Assembly: GCF_001425205.1 (NCBI RefSeq)
Contig: NZ_LMDW01000004.1
Coordinates: forward strand, 91,476 to 155,475
Direction of reading: 5' to 3'
Length of the DNA stretch: 64,000 nt
Source of the DNA: Variovorax sp. Root411
Lineage (GTDB): Bacteria > Pseudomonadota > Gammaproteobacteria > Burkholderiales > Burkholderiaceae_C
The notes under the pieces were generated by a model. It was not told where the DNA came from, did no database searches, and was given only the letters and a program-made list of their open reading frames with translations. Position 1 is the first letter of the stretch; each line of letters starts with the position of its first letter. The position numbers and the translations under genes were made by a program. Shown here piece by piece: positions 34,562 to 43,398 of the stretch.

Positions 34562-35362
34562 ATGGCCCAGCCCTTGATCGAAATCTCCAGCCTGAAGAAA
34601 GCCTTCGGGCAGAACGTCGTCCTGAAGGACATCTCGCTGCAGATCGAGCGCGGCCAGGTGGTTGCGATGATCGGGCCCTCCGGGTCCGGCAAGTCGACGC
34701 TGCTGCGGTGCATCAACCTGCTGTCGATCCCGAACGGCGGCCGCATCACGGTCGGCGAGCAGACCATCGAGTTCGACGGTGCGCGCACCGCGCTGCCCAA
34801 CGAGCGCAGCCTCGCGCGCTTCCGGGCATCGACGGGCATGGTGTTCCAGCACTTCAATCTCTTCCCCCACATGACGGCCCTGCGCAACGTCATGGAAGGA
34901 CCCGTCACCGTGCTGAAGACACCCAAGGCGCAGGCCGAGGCCGAGGCGCGCGCGCTGCTGGCGAAGGTGGGCCTGCTCGACCGGGCCGACTACTACCCCG
35001 ACAAACTCTCGGGCGGACAGAAGCAGCGCGTGGCGATCGCACGTGCGCTGGCCATGAAGCCCACGGTCATGCTGTTCGATGAAGCAACCTCCGCGCTCGA
35101 CCCGGAACTGGTCGGCGAAGTGCTCAACGTCATCAAGGGCCTGGCCCGCGAAGGCATGACGATGATCCTCGTGACGCACGAGATCGGCTTTGCGCGCGAA
35201 GTGGCCGACCAGGTGATCTTCATGCGCGACGGCGTGGTCGCGGAATGCGGCCCGCCGAGCGTGGTGATCGACAACCCGCGGCAGGAATCGACGCGTGCCT
35301 TCCTCGGGCGCTTCAAGGCGTCGTCGGAGGCCGCGGGCGTCGCAGCAGCAGCAGCGGCGTGA
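34562..35362 (+). CDS. Polar amino-acid ABC importer ATPase
   Basis: A 266-residue GlnQ-type ATPase with Walker [11 protein letters not shown]-loop [12 protein letters not shown], signature LSGGQKQR, Walker [15 protein letters not shown] and H-loop THEIGFA. It starts one base after the permease stop, so the two are translationally coupled. An Ala-rich tail ends the protein. It powers the importer together with the genes at 32913 and 33757. Confidence 0.93.
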   Translation: MAQPLIEISSLKKAFGQNVVLKDISLQIERGQVVAMIGPSGSGKSTLLRCINLLSIPNGGRITVGEQTIEFDGARTALPNERSLARFRASTGMVFQHFNLFPHMTALRNVMEGPVTVLKTPKAQAEAEARALLAKVGLLDRADYYPDKLSGGQKQRVAIARALAMKPTVMLFDEATSALDPELVGEVLNVIKGLAREGMTMILVTHEIGFAREVADQVIFMRDGVVAECGPPSVVIDNPRQESTRAFLGRFKASSEAAGVAAAAAA

Positions 35363-35377
35363 GCATTCCCTGGCGGT

Positions 35378-36328
35378 TCAACGTCCGGCGGCTGCAGCCG
35401 GGGTGCGTGATTTCGGCGAGGCGCCCGACGGCCGCGACGCGGCGGCCTCGGCCACCAGCCAGTCGCGAAACGCCAGCACCAGGCGGTTCTCGGCGGCGAC
35501 TTCCGGCACCACCACGTAGTAGGCCCGCTGCGTTAGCAGCGCCTCGCGGAACAGCACCACCAGCCGGTCGGAGGCCAACTCTTCTTCGATGAGGAACTTC
35601 GGCACCAGCGCAACGCCCAGGCCATTCGCCGCCGCTTGCGCGAGCATGGCGAAGTGCTCGAAGCGCGGGCCGCGCATCGCATGCGCGGCGCTCACCTTGA
35701 CCTGCTCGAACCACTCCGACCACTGCATGGGGCGCGATGACTGATGAAGAAGGCACTGGCCCGCAAGGTCCTCGCGCGTGTGGATGCCGCTGCGGCGCTT
35801 GAACTCGGGGCTGCACACCGGGACCACGCTCTCCCCGAGCAGATAGTCGCAGGAAGCGCCCGGCCAGAAATCGGCCCCGAAGTGAATTGCCGCGTCGAAG
35901 GGCTCGCGCGCGAAATCGAAGGGCTCGGTCCGCGCTGCGAAGTTGACCGTCACGCCCGGATGCAGCGCGGCAAAACGCTTCATGCGCGGGATCAGCCATC
36001 GCGTTGCGAATGTCGGGAGCACCGCGAGGTTGAGCACCTCTCCCATCCCGCCCATGGTCACCACGCGCTGGGTGGCGTTGGACACGCTGTCCAGGCCGCC
36101 GCGAAGCTCGGCCGCATACACGCGGCCGGCTTCGGTGAGCACCACGCGCTGCCGCACGCGATGAAAAAGCGCGGTGCCCAGTTGCTCTTCCAGCAGCTTG
36201 ATCTGCCGCGAAATGGCGCTCTGCGTCAGGTGGAGCTCCTGCGCGGCTCGCGAGATGCTGGCGTGACGCGCCGCGCTTTCGAAGGCCAGCAGCTGGGCCA
36301 TGGGGGGAAGAAATTCGCGTCTGAACAT
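35378..36328 (-). CDS. LysR-family regulator (GcvA type)
   Basis: A 316-residue LysR protein from ATG 36328. The N-terminal helix-turn-helix reads LLAFESAARHASISRAAQEL and LTQSAISRQIKLLEEQLGTA, characteristic of the GcvA/AmpR branch. The effector domain (about 90-300) contains FARTEPFDFAREPFDAAIHFG and QAAANGLGVALVPKFL. It is convergent with the amino-acid importer operon and is a candidate regulator of it. The C-terminus is Pro/Ala rich. Confidence 0.92.
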   Translation of the reverse strand: MFRREFLPPMAQLLAFESAARHASISRAAQELHLTQSAISRQIKLLEEQLGTALFHRVRQRVVLTEAGRVYAAELRGGLDSVSNATQRVVTMGGMGEVLNLAVLPTFATRWLIPRMKRFAALHPGVTVNFAARTEPFDFAREPFDAAIHFGADFWPGASCDYLLGESVVPVCSPEFKRRSGIHTREDLAGQCLLHQSSRPMQWSEWFEQVKVSAAHAMRGPRFEHFAMLAQAAANGLGVALVPKFLIEEELASDRLVVLFREALLTQRAYYVVVPEVAAENRLVLAFRDWLVAEAAASRPSGASPKSRTPAAAAGR

Positions 36329-36536
36329 GATGATCAAAACGTAAGATCGCTGACGGCGTTCTTGAATGAAAGGTGGCGCCTGATGGCCCGCATTGATTCC
36401 AGTTTGACATGAAATCGTTCCGGCTTTTCGCTGTCCATCGATCGCTGCGTTGGCGATGGTGATGCTCCCGACACCGGCGCCCGGGCATTCGCTTCGCCCG
36501 GGTCACAATCCATTCATTTCCGCTGCAGGGGCCGCC

Positions 36537-36989
36537 ATGGACCTACGACTCGACGACCTGGACCGCCATCTGTTGACGCTGCTGCAAGCCAACGCCCGCG
36601 AGCCTGCCGCCAATCTCGCGCGCAAGCTCAAGATCGCAAGGACCACCGTGGTCGCACGCATCGCTCGGCTGGAACGCGAGGGCATCGTCTCGGGATACGG
36701 CGTGCGCCTTGGCCAGCGGCTCGAACAGGCCGCGGTGCGGGCCTTCTGCGGCCTCAGCGTCAATGCGAAAGGCGCCCCCGCGACCATCAAGGCGCTCGAG
36801 CGGCTGCCCGAGGTGGAGGAAGTCTGGGCCGTGAGCGGCCAGTTCGACTACATGGTCCTGCTGCGGTGCGGCACCCCCGAACAGCTCGACAAGCTCCTCG
36901 ACCAGATGGGCCAGATCGACGGCATCAACCAGACGCAGACCTCCATCGTGCTGAGCCGCAAGATCGACCGCCGCAGCACGGTGGAGTGA
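36537..36989 (+). CDS. Lrp/AsnC-family regulator
   Basis: A 150-residue Lrp-type regulator from ATG 36537. The helix-turn-helix reads DDLDRHLLTLLQANAREPAA and LARKLKIARTTVVARIARLE. The C-terminal RAM domain begins near residue 65 and includes EVEEVWAVSGQFDYMVLL. Lrp/AsnC proteins respond to amino acids. Its stop abuts the start of the Asp/Glu racemase gene, so the two form an operon, and it may control it together with the neighbouring amino-acid genes. Confidence 0.92.
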   Translation: MDLRLDDLDRHLLTLLQANAREPAANLARKLKIARTTVVARIARLEREGIVSGYGVRLGQRLEQAAVRAFCGLSVNAKGAPATIKALERLPEVEEVWAVSGQFDYMVLLRCGTPEQLDKLLDQMGQIDGINQTQTSIVLSRKIDRRSTVE

Positions 36990-37685
36990 ATGGCCAGCTC
37001 CATGGACATGACCCGCAATGCCGGCGCCTTCCTCGGCGTGCTGATGCTCGACACGCGCTTCCCGCGGCCGCCGGGCGACATCGGCAATCCCGAGACCTTT
37101 TTCCGCCATGGCATTCCGGTCCGGTTCCACGTGGTCACTGGCGCGTCGCCCGAGCGCATCGTGAAGCAGGCCGACCCTGCGCTGCTGCAGCCTTTCGTCG
37201 ATGCCGCTCGGGCGATGGCCGGGCAGGGCGCGGCGATGATCACGACCAGCTGCGGCTTCCTGGCCGCCTACCAGGACACGCTGGCCGACGCCGTGCCCGT
37301 TCCCATCGTCACCTCGAGCCTGCTGCAATGCCGGGACTTCTCGCGGCCGGGCATCCTGACCTTCGACGCGGCTTCATTGGGCCCCGGCATCCTGGCCATG
37401 GCCGGCGTGCCGCGGGGGACGCCCGTGCAGGGCATGGAGCCCGGGTGCGAGTTCCACCGGCGCATCCTTCGCAACGAAACCCAACTCGATCTCGCGGAGG
37501 CAGCCCGGAACGTGGTCGATGCCGCATGCCGCCTGGTGGATCTGTCGCCGTCGGTCGAGGACATCGTGCTCGAGTGCACCAACATGCCCCCCTATCGCGA
37601 GGCGATCGCACGCGCCACGGGGCGCCGCGTGCACGACATCGAAACGCTGCTGGCTGCACGATGGGCGAGTCGCGCTGAAAAATGA
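36990..37685 (+). CDS. Asp/Glu/hydantoin racemase-family protein
   Basis: A 231-residue protein with the two-cysteine catalytic arrangement of the family: one Cys in MITTSCGFLAAYQ (about residue 91) and the second in VLECTNMPPYREA (about residue 192). Such enzymes interconvert amino-acid or hydantoin enantiomers, or act as maleate isomerases or decarboxylases. The start follows the Lrp stop directly, with GGTGGAG as ribosome site. A nearby DadA-like D-amino-acid dehydrogenase fits a racemase that feeds it. Confidence 0.82.
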   Translation: MASSMDMTRNAGAFLGVLMLDTRFPRPPGDIGNPETFFRHGIPVRFHVVTGASPERIVKQADPALLQPFVDAARAMAGQGAAMITTSCGFLAAYQDTLADAVPVPIVTSSLLQCRDFSRPGILTFDAASLGPGILAMAGVPRGTPVQGMEPGCEFHRRILRNETQLDLAEAARNVVDAACRLVDLSPSVEDIVLECTNMPPYREAIARATGRRVHDIETLLAARWASRAEK

Positions 37686-37822
37686 GCTGCGCCAAGAGTC
37701 AATTTTTCCTGCGTTCATAGGCAAGGCCGTCGCGAAAGAATCGATTTTGTGATTATTCTCTCGCCCAAAAACCGAATGAAGGGAGGGCGGGACGAAAGAG
37801 GAAGCATCGGACACATCTTGCG

Positions 37823-38869
37823 ATGGCAGTGAGTCCGATGCCGGATCGAACAGATCGCGGACCTCGATCGCTCTGCCGCGCGATGATTTTCAACCAATGG
37901 TCGACGCTGCACATCGAGCCGAAGCGCCGAACGGAGTTCTGGCGCGAGGCGAGCCAGAAGGCGAAGACGCCGGTGACCCCGAACGTGCCGTGGCCCGACG
38001 ACTTCGAAGCCACGCTCACCATGCGTGGCTTCGAGGAACTGGCGCTCAACCATGTGCAGGTCTGCTCCCCGCACGACGTCGTGTGCACGCCCTCGGACCT
38101 GGCGCGCCTCGAACGGCCGTTTCTCTTCGTTGAACTCTATGCGTCGGGGAAATGCGATGTCCTGCAACTGGAGCGAGGCATGCAGGCGGCGCCGGGGCAG
38201 CCGTTCCTGATCGACGGCAGGCGTGAATACCGGCTCAACCATCGGCAATCGGTCAGCATGCTCGCATTGGCCGTGCCCTTTGCGGCGCTGGGCCCTCACG
38301 CGGGTGTCGTTGAAAGCCTGGTTGCTCGCCCTCAGCCGCAAAACGCCGCGCTCCACCTTCTGGCCGGCCAGATGCGCATGCTCAGCGCGTGGCCGCACGC
38401 GTTCGAAAAGGCCGAATCCGAGAGGTTGTCCGATCTGCTCGTCGGAGCCGTGCACGCCGTTCTTCTTGGTGCAAGGGAAGGAGAACTGACGACGGTTCGC
38501 AGGGAGCGCACCTTCTTCAGGCGCAAGGTGCGGCAGGTGGTCGAGCAGATGTATGCCGATCCCACCCTGAATCCCCAGGTCGTCGCCGAGAAGCTGGGCA
38601 TCTCGGTGCGCAGCCTGCATGCGCGGATGGCCCAGGATGGAACGGCTTTTGGCGCGGAGCTGATGGCGCACAGGCTGGAGCGGGCCCATGGCCTGCTGCG
38701 AGGGGCTCGGCGCAGCAGCGCCACGATCGGCGAGATCTGCGCCCGCTGCGGCTTCGTATCGGCTGCGCATTTCTCGCGGCGTTTTAGAACTCGTTTCGGC
38801 ATGGCGCCGAGCGCGGTCATGGCCGATGGCGAGCGTGAATGCGCGATCTCACAGGAGTTCTTGCGATGA
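37823..38869 (+). CDS. AraC-family regulator (FeaR-like sensor domain)
   Basis: Up to 348 residues; an ATG at 37883 is an alternative start that fits the conserved beginning FNQWSTLHIEPKRR better. The sensor (about 40-200) matches the AraC-binding-like domain with DLARLERPFLFVELYASGK and APGQPFLIDGRREYRL. The C-terminal domain holds VAEKLGISVRSLHARMAQDG and EICARCGFVSAAHFSRRFR. Its stop overlaps the next small gene by the ATGA arrangement. The target is not evident. Confidence 0.87.
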   Translation: MAVSPMPDRTDRGPRSLCRAMIFNQWSTLHIEPKRRTEFWREASQKAKTPVTPNVPWPDDFEATLTMRGFEELALNHVQVCSPHDVVCTPSDLARLERPFLFVELYASGKCDVLQLERGMQAAPGQPFLIDGRREYRLNHRQSVSMLALAVPFAALGPHAGVVESLVARPQPQNAALHLLAGQMRMLSAWPHAFEKAESERLSDLLVGAVHAVLLGAREGELTTVRRERTFFRRKVRQVVEQMYADPTLNPQVVAEKLGISVRSLHARMAQDGTAFGAELMAHRLERAHGLLRGARRSSATIGEICARCGFVSAAHFSRRFRTRFGMAPSAVMADGERECAISQEFLR

Positions 38870-39084
38870 AATTCGAGGAAATCTACGCCCAGGTTCCCGT
38901 CCGAAGAGGGGCGCGGGTGGAGTTCCAGGGGAAGCCGGGAACGATCACCAAGGTGTATGGCCTCGCCGTTCGCGTTCGGCTGGACGGAATGGTTCTTTCC
39001 AGGCCTTATCTCCTGAGTGAATTGCAATGGCTGGATCAGGAGACTCAGGAGCCCCAGGCAGGCGGCGAACCGAGCCAGGCCTGA
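38866..39084 (+). CDS. Small hypothetical protein coupled to the AraC gene
   Basis: A 72-residue acidic-basic protein starting at ATG 38866, which overlaps the AraC stop by four bases. Residues 13-50 (RRGARVEFQGKPGTITKVYG, then VRVRLDG) look like a small SH3/KOW-type barrel. No family is recognised. Tight coupling to the regulator suggests a role linked to it, which is speculative. Confidence 0.6.
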   Translation: MKFEEIYAQVPVRRGARVEFQGKPGTITKVYGLAVRVRLDGMVLSRPYLLSELQWLDQETQEPQAGGEPSQA

Positions 39085-39110
39085 ACGGGCGCCGCCAGCG
39101 GCGAGCTGGC

Positions 39111-39557
39111 CTATCGCAGCACCAGCACCGGAACGTGCGAGTGCGTCAGCACATGCAGCGTTTCGCTGCCCATCAGCAGGCGCGCCAGGCTGCGCCGCCC
39201 GTGCGAGGCCATCACGATCAGGTCGCACTGCTGGTTCTTCGCGGTCGCGATGATGGCTTCGGCGACCTGGTTCGACTTCATGACGATGGCCTGCGCATTG
39301 CGAACGCCCTTGCCTAGCGCGAGGGCCGCGACCTTGTCGACCAGGTGCTGCGCGGCCTGGTCCGTCTGCGCCTGCGAGGCCTGGATGTCCCGCTGGCTCA
39401 GCATCATCGAGCCTTCGAAGTAGCCGACGGGCTCGATGTGCGCGACGGTGACGCCCACCAGTTCCGCATTGGTCAACAAGGCCAGCTCGATGGCGGTGTT
39501 GACCGCTTGCTCCGACAGCGCGGAGCCATCGGTCGGGACAAGAACACGCTTGTACAT
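39111..39557 (-). CDS. Universal stress protein (UspA family)
   Basis: A 148-residue protein beginning MYKRVLVPTDGSALSEQAVN, with the ATP-binding end CDLIVMASHGRRSLARLLMG, then SETLHVLTHSHVPVLVLR. The G-x-x-G loop of ATP-binding Usp proteins reads HGRRS, with Ser at the second Gly, so nucleotide binding is likely but not certain. The ribosome site AAGGAG precedes ATG 39557. Usp proteins accumulate in starvation and stress; nothing around it suggests a specialised role. Confidence 0.92.
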   Translation of the reverse strand: MYKRVLVPTDGSALSEQAVNTAIELALLTNAELVGVTVAHIEPVGYFEGSMMLSQRDIQASQAQTDQAAQHLVDKVAALALGKGVRNAQAIVMKSNQVAEAIIATAKNQQCDLIVMASHGRRSLARLLMGSETLHVLTHSHVPVLVLR

Positions 39558-39637
39558 GGCACGCTCCTTGGCCCCCGGCACCGCGGGTGCCCTCATGGTT
39601 CAGTCTAGTTCGCGATTGCGCCCATGCAAGGGCGCCG

Positions 39638-40186
39638 TCAGCCCCCGCGCTCCGGCCACCGGTGCCGCGTTCCCCCCGAACGGCGGTCCGCCTTCTCCGC
39701 GACCACCCCCTGTGCAAGCAACTGCACCCCACGCTGTTCCAGATGCCGCAGGCACTGCAGGAAGATGTCGAGGTGCGCGGGCTCGATGCCTTCCAGCAGT
39801 TCCGTGTTCAGCCCCGCGATCCGCGGAAACAGCCGGCCGAACAGCTGCCGGCCCGAAGCGCTCAGCTGCACATGCACCTCGCGCCGGTCCTGCGAGTCCT
39901 GCCGCCGCTCCACCAGCTTCTTCTCGACCAGGCTGCGCAGTCCGCGCGAGGTGCGCACCCGGTCCAGGTGCAGGTGCGTGGCCAGCGTGGACGAAGTCAT
40001 CTCGCCCTCCTGCGCCAGCGTGGCGACCATGCCCCACTCGCGGCGCGTGATGCCGAAGCCCCCCTCGACCAGGCGTGTCGCCATGCCGCTGCCCGCGCGC
40101 ACGGCACGGGACAGCCGGTACAGCAGCAGATCGTCCAGGGAGCGGGGCGAGCGCAACGCTGCTGCATCGGGGAAAGCTTGTTGCAT
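39638..40186 (-). CDS. MarR-family regulator
   Basis: A 182-residue winged-helix regulator. The DNA-binding part contains ITRREWGMVATLAQEGEMTS, STLATHLHLDRVRTSRGLRS, and LVERRQDSQDRREVHVQLSA, which carries the DxRxxxVxLT-like wing. A charged C-terminal tail (KADRRSGGTRHRWPERGG) extends past the usual end. It diverges from a Bug receptor gene, and a 20-bp inverted repeat at 40263 between them is a probable operator for both. Confidence 0.9.
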   Translation of the reverse strand: MQQAFPDAAALRSPRSLDDLLLYRLSRAVRAGSGMATRLVEGGFGITRREWGMVATLAQEGEMTSSTLATHLHLDRVRTSRGLRSLVEKKLVERRQDSQDRREVHVQLSASGRQLFGRLFPRIAGLNTELLEGIEPAHLDIFLQCLRHLEQRGVQLLAQGVVAEKADRRSGGTRHRWPERGG

Positions 40187-40262
40187 GGGGATGACGGAAG
40201 GGATGAGGGGCAGGAAGTGTGGTCCGCCTGCCTCGGCGGACGGATGGTGGATTAGATCAACA

Positions 40263-40282
40263 GTTTATGCATACGTATAAAC
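40263..40282. promoter_or_regulatory. Inverted repeat, likely MarR operator
   Basis: GTTTAT and ATAAAC form perfect 6-bp arms separated by GCATACGT, a spacing typical of MarR dimers. It lies 77 bases before the MarR start and 100 bases before the Bug gene start, inside an AT-rich stretch that should hold the divergent promoters. Confidence 0.5.
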
Positions 40283-40381
40283 CAGTAACAAATTTGAACG
40301 ACTGGAAACAGTTCGGGCGCGCGATTTTCGCCGTGAAAGCCGCGCGTGCCCCATTCACGACAACTGTCCGCAGGAGAACCG

Positions 40382-41368
40382 ATGTCCGTATTTCTTTCCA
40401 GGCGCAAGCTCATCATGGCGTGGGGCGTCGCCCTGACCGCTTGCGCTCCCATGGTCCATGCCCAGGCGCCCGCCGCGCTGGACGGCGGACCGCTCACGCT
40501 CGTGGTCGGCTACGCCGCGGGCGGTAGCACCGACCGCATCGCGCGCCTGATCGCCGAGCGGCTGACGCCCAAGCTCGGCATCCAGGTGAGCGTGGAAAAC
40601 CGTCCGGGCGAGGGCGGCCGGCTCGCGGCCAAGGAAGTGAAGCGCGCCCCCGCGGGGCAGAACGTGCTGATGCTCGGCAATCCCGCCGTGATGGTGGTCG
40701 CGCCGCTGGTGTTCAAGGACGCGGGCTACGACCCCGACAAGGACTTCGTGCCCGTCTCGCAAGTCAGCAGCTACGACTTCGCGCTGGCGGTCGGCAACAA
40801 GCTCCAGCTCGATCGCGCGATGTTCCTCGTCGGCCGGCTCTGGGCGCACCCTGAAGAGGCGGTCTTCGGCGTGCCCGCCACCGGCAGCCTGCCCCACTTC
40901 TTCGGCCTGATGGTGGGCGATGCGCTGAGCGTGCAGCCGGAGATCAAGGGCTATGGCGGCTCGGCGCCCTTGTCGGCCGACCTGAGCGGCGGCAGCCTGC
41001 CGATCGCGATCGACACGCTCGACTCGCTCTATCCGCAGCACGTGGCCGGCAAGATCCGCATTCTGGCCACTTCAGGCAAGAAGCGCGCGAGCTTCGCGCC
41101 CAGCATCCCCACCTTCCGCGAAGCCGGCATGAAGATCGATGCCGACGGCTGGAACACCTTCTTCGCGCCCAGCACGATGGCGCCCGCCAAGGTGCAACTG
41201 TTGTCCAATGCGATCCGCGACGTCATGAAAGACCCGGGGCTGCAGAAGGCGGCCGAGGCGCTCTACATCACGTCCGTGGTCAGCAACGCGGCCGAGACCG
41301 CGCAGATGCTCAAGAACTATCGCCAGCAATGGGAGCCGGTCGTGCGCCGCTCCGGCTTTCATCCGTAG
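40382..41368 (+). CDS. Bug/TctC-family periplasmic solute receptor
   Basis: About 328 residues from ATG 40382 (ribosome site CAGGAGAACC). The signal peptide ends near PMVHAQ. Ligand loops are LTLVVGYAAGGSTDRIARLI and NRPGEGGRLAAKEVKRAP. The second loop is less conserved than in the other three Bug proteins of the window. The gene stands alone, divergent from the MarR regulator and convergent with the tartrate dehydratase gene, so a MarR-controlled uptake or sensing role is likely. Confidence 0.9.
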   Translation: MSVFLSRRKLIMAWGVALTACAPMVHAQAPAALDGGPLTLVVGYAAGGSTDRIARLIAERLTPKLGIQVSVENRPGEGGRLAAKEVKRAPAGQNVLMLGNPAVMVVAPLVFKDAGYDPDKDFVPVSQVSSYDFALAVGNKLQLDRAMFLVGRLWAHPEEAVFGVPATGSLPHFFGLMVGDALSVQPEIKGYGGSAPLSADLSGGSLPIAIDTLDSLYPQHVAGKIRILATSGKKRASFAPSIPTFREAGMKIDADGWNTFFAPSTMAPAKVQLLSNAIRDVMKDPGLQKAAEALYITSVVSNAAETAQMLKNYRQQWEPVVRRSGFHP

Positions 41369-41370
41369 CT

Positions 41371-41440
41371 CGCCCCCAGGCTTCGCGCACTTCGTGTCGC
41401 TACTCCTTCCCCCTACCGGGGGCGACGCCTGCGGCCCGGC
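41371..41440 (+). repeat. GC-rich palindromic intergenic repeat, copy 2
   Basis: The order GCCCCC, CACTTCGTGT, CCCCCTACCGGGGGC, GGCCCGGCG matches copy 1 at 20983-21053 read on the other strand. The CCCCC-TACC-GGGGG block can form a hairpin and may terminate the two convergent genes that flank it. Confidence 0.6.
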
Positions 41441-41483
41441 GAAGCCGGTTCCGTGGCGTCTCGCGAACAGGTGGTGACAGGCC

Positions 41484-42650
41484 TCAAATGGCGAGGGCCC
41501 GCATCTCGGTGATCAGGTCGGCCTTGCCTTCGAAGCCGATGCCCGGCAGCGGTGGCAGCGTGACGTAGCCGTTCTGCACCTTCACGTCGTCGGGGAAGCC
41601 GCCGTAGGGCTGGAACAGGTCGGGGTAGCTCTCGTTGCCGCCGAGCCCGAGGCCTGCCGCGATGGCCAGCGACATCTGGTGGCCGCCGTGCGGAATGCAG
41701 CGCGAGGGCGACCAGCCGTGCGCCTTGAGCATGTCGAGCGTGCGCAGGTACTCCACCAGCCCGTAGCTCAGCGCGCAGTCGAACTGCAGCCAGTCGCGGT
41801 CGGGCCGCATGCCGCCGTGGCGGATGAGGTTGCGCGCGTCCTGCATCGAGAATAGGTTCTCGCCCGTGGCCATGGGGCCGGCGTACACCTCGCCGAGCTT
41901 TGCCTGCAGTTCGTAGTCGAGCGGATCGCCGGCTTCCTCGTACCAGAACAGCGGGTACTGCGAGAGCGCGCGGCCGTAGTCGACGGCCGTCTGCAAATCG
42001 AAGCGGCCGTTGGCGTCCACCGCCAGCTGCTGGCCTGGGCCGAGGATCTTCAGCACCGACTCGATGCGCTCGCAGTCGTCGGCCAGCGTGGCGCCGCCGA
42101 TCTTCATCTTCACCACCGAGTAGCCGCGCTCCAGGTAGCTGGTCATCTCGCGCTGCAGGCCTTCCACGCCCTTGCCCGGGTAGTAATAGCCGCCTGCCGC
42201 GTACACGAACACGCGCGGGTCCGGCGTGCCGGTGCCGTAGCGCTCCGCGAGCAATTGGTGCAGCGGCTTGCCGGCGATCTTGGCGGTGGCGTCCCACACG
42301 GCCATGTCGATGGTGCCCACGGCCACCGAACGCTCGCCGTGGCCGCCGGGCTTCTCGTTGATCATCATGCGGGCCCAGATCCTGTGCGGATCGAGGTTGT
42401 CGCCGGTCTCGTCGAGCAGCGATGCCGGCTCGGCCTCCAGCAGGCGCGGCAGGAAGCGCTCGCGGATCAGCCCGCCCTGGCCATAGCGCCCGTTGGAGTT
42501 GAAGCCGTAGCCGATGACGGGCTTGCCGTCGCGGATCACGTCGGTGACCACGGCCACGAGGCTCAGGGTCATCTTCGAGAAGTCGATGTAGGCGTTGCGG
42601 ATGTCCGACTTGATGGGACGCGTGGACTCGAGGATGTTGACGATTTTCAT
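41484..42650 (-). CDS. tarD: D(-)-tartrate dehydratase (enolase superfamily)
   Basis: A 388-residue mandelate-racemase-subgroup enzyme that dehydrates D-tartrate to oxaloacetate. Its segments match Bradyrhizobium TarD as I remember it (IRNAYIDFSKMT, GYGFNSNGRYGQGGLIRERF, MMINEKPGGHGERSVAVGTI). Catalytic residues are in register one position earlier: Lys183 in VVKMKIGG, Mg ligands Asp212 (VDANGRF), Glu238 (WYEE) and Glu264 (ATGENLF), and His321 (CIPHGGHQ). It is the last gene of an operon with an SDR, a Bug receptor and a DHDPS-type aldolase. Confidence 0.93.
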   Translation of the reverse strand: MKIVNILESTRPIKSDIRNAYIDFSKMTLSLVAVVTDVIRDGKPVIGYGFNSNGRYGQGGLIRERFLPRLLEAEPASLLDETGDNLDPHRIWARMMINEKPGGHGERSVAVGTIDMAVWDATAKIAGKPLHQLLAERYGTGTPDPRVFVYAAGGYYYPGKGVEGLQREMTSYLERGYSVVKMKIGGATLADDCERIESVLKILGPGQQLAVDANGRFDLQTAVDYGRALSQYPLFWYEEAGDPLDYELQAKLGEVYAGPMATGENLFSMQDARNLIRHGGMRPDRDWLQFDCALSYGLVEYLRTLDMLKAHGWSPSRCIPHGGHQMSLAIAAGLGLGGNESYPDLFQPYGGFPDDVKVQNGYVTLPPLPGIGFEGKADLITEMRALAI

Positions 42651-42684
42651 GGTCGGTGGTTCTGGAGAAGAAAGAGGAGACAGT

Positions 42685-43398
42685 TCAGCGGTGCAGCGAC
42701 GAGCCGCCGCAGATGGCGATGTCCTGCCCTGTGATGGCCGCCGCGTGCGGCGACAGCAGGAAGGCCGCGAGCGCGGCGATTTCCTCGGGCTGGATCAGCC
42801 GGCCGATGGGCGGCAGGCGCGGCGCGCTGCCCGCGCGGGCCGGGTCCTGCAGCATCGAGGTCTGCGTGGCGCCGGGCGACACCACGTTGACGGTCACGCC
42901 CTGCGCCGCGACCTCCGCGGCCCAGCTGCGCGCGAGTGCGATCAGCGCTGCCTTGGTGGCTGCGTACTGGCCGCGGCCGGGCAGGCCCTGCGCGACGCGG
43001 CTGCCGATGAACACGACGCGGCCGCGGCAGCGCGCGGCCATCGCGGGCACGAGCGCGTCGGCCAGTCGCGTGGCCGCGTCGACATGCAGGCGCCACATCA
43101 GCTCGCCGCCCGCGTGGTCGAGCGCGCCCAGCGGGCCGACGCGCAGCACGCCGGCCGCGTGCACGAGCGCTTGTGCGTCTTGCAAGTCGCCCGTCGCACG
43201 GGCGATGGCGCCGGCATCGCACAGGTCCACTGCCACATGCGCGAAGCTCGCGTGGTCCAGCGTGGGCGCGGCCAGGTCGAGCCCGCTCACGCGCCAACCC
43301 TCTTCGAGCAACCGCGACGCGATGGCGCGGCCGATGCCACCGCTGCTGCCAGTCACTACGGCGTGCGGAGGCGAGGGCGGGGCGGCGTCATTCGACAT
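42685..43398 (-). CDS. SDR-family oxidoreductase
   Basis: A 237-residue short-chain dehydrogenase with VVTGSSGGIGRAIASRLLEE, VHAAGVLR, the Ser in VFIGSRVAQG, and GRGQYAATKAAL with Tyr and Lys present. The C-terminus ITGQDIAICGGSSLHR is typical. It resembles 2,3-dihydroxybenzoate- or sugar-type dehydrogenases, but substrate cannot be inferred. It lies between the Bug gene (overlapping it by 11 bases) and tarD, which suggests a hydroxy acid or sugar-acid substrate. Confidence 0.88.
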   Translation of the reverse strand: MSNDAAPPSPPHAVVTGSSGGIGRAIASRLLEEGWRVSGLDLAAPTLDHASFAHVAVDLCDAGAIARATGDLQDAQALVHAAGVLRVGPLGALDHAGGELMWRLHVDAATRLADALVPAMAARCRGRVVFIGSRVAQGLPGRGQYAATKAALIALARSWAAEVAAQGVTVNVVSPGATQTSMLQDPARAGSAPRLPPIGRLIQPEEIAALAAFLLSPHAAAITGQDIAICGGSSLHR

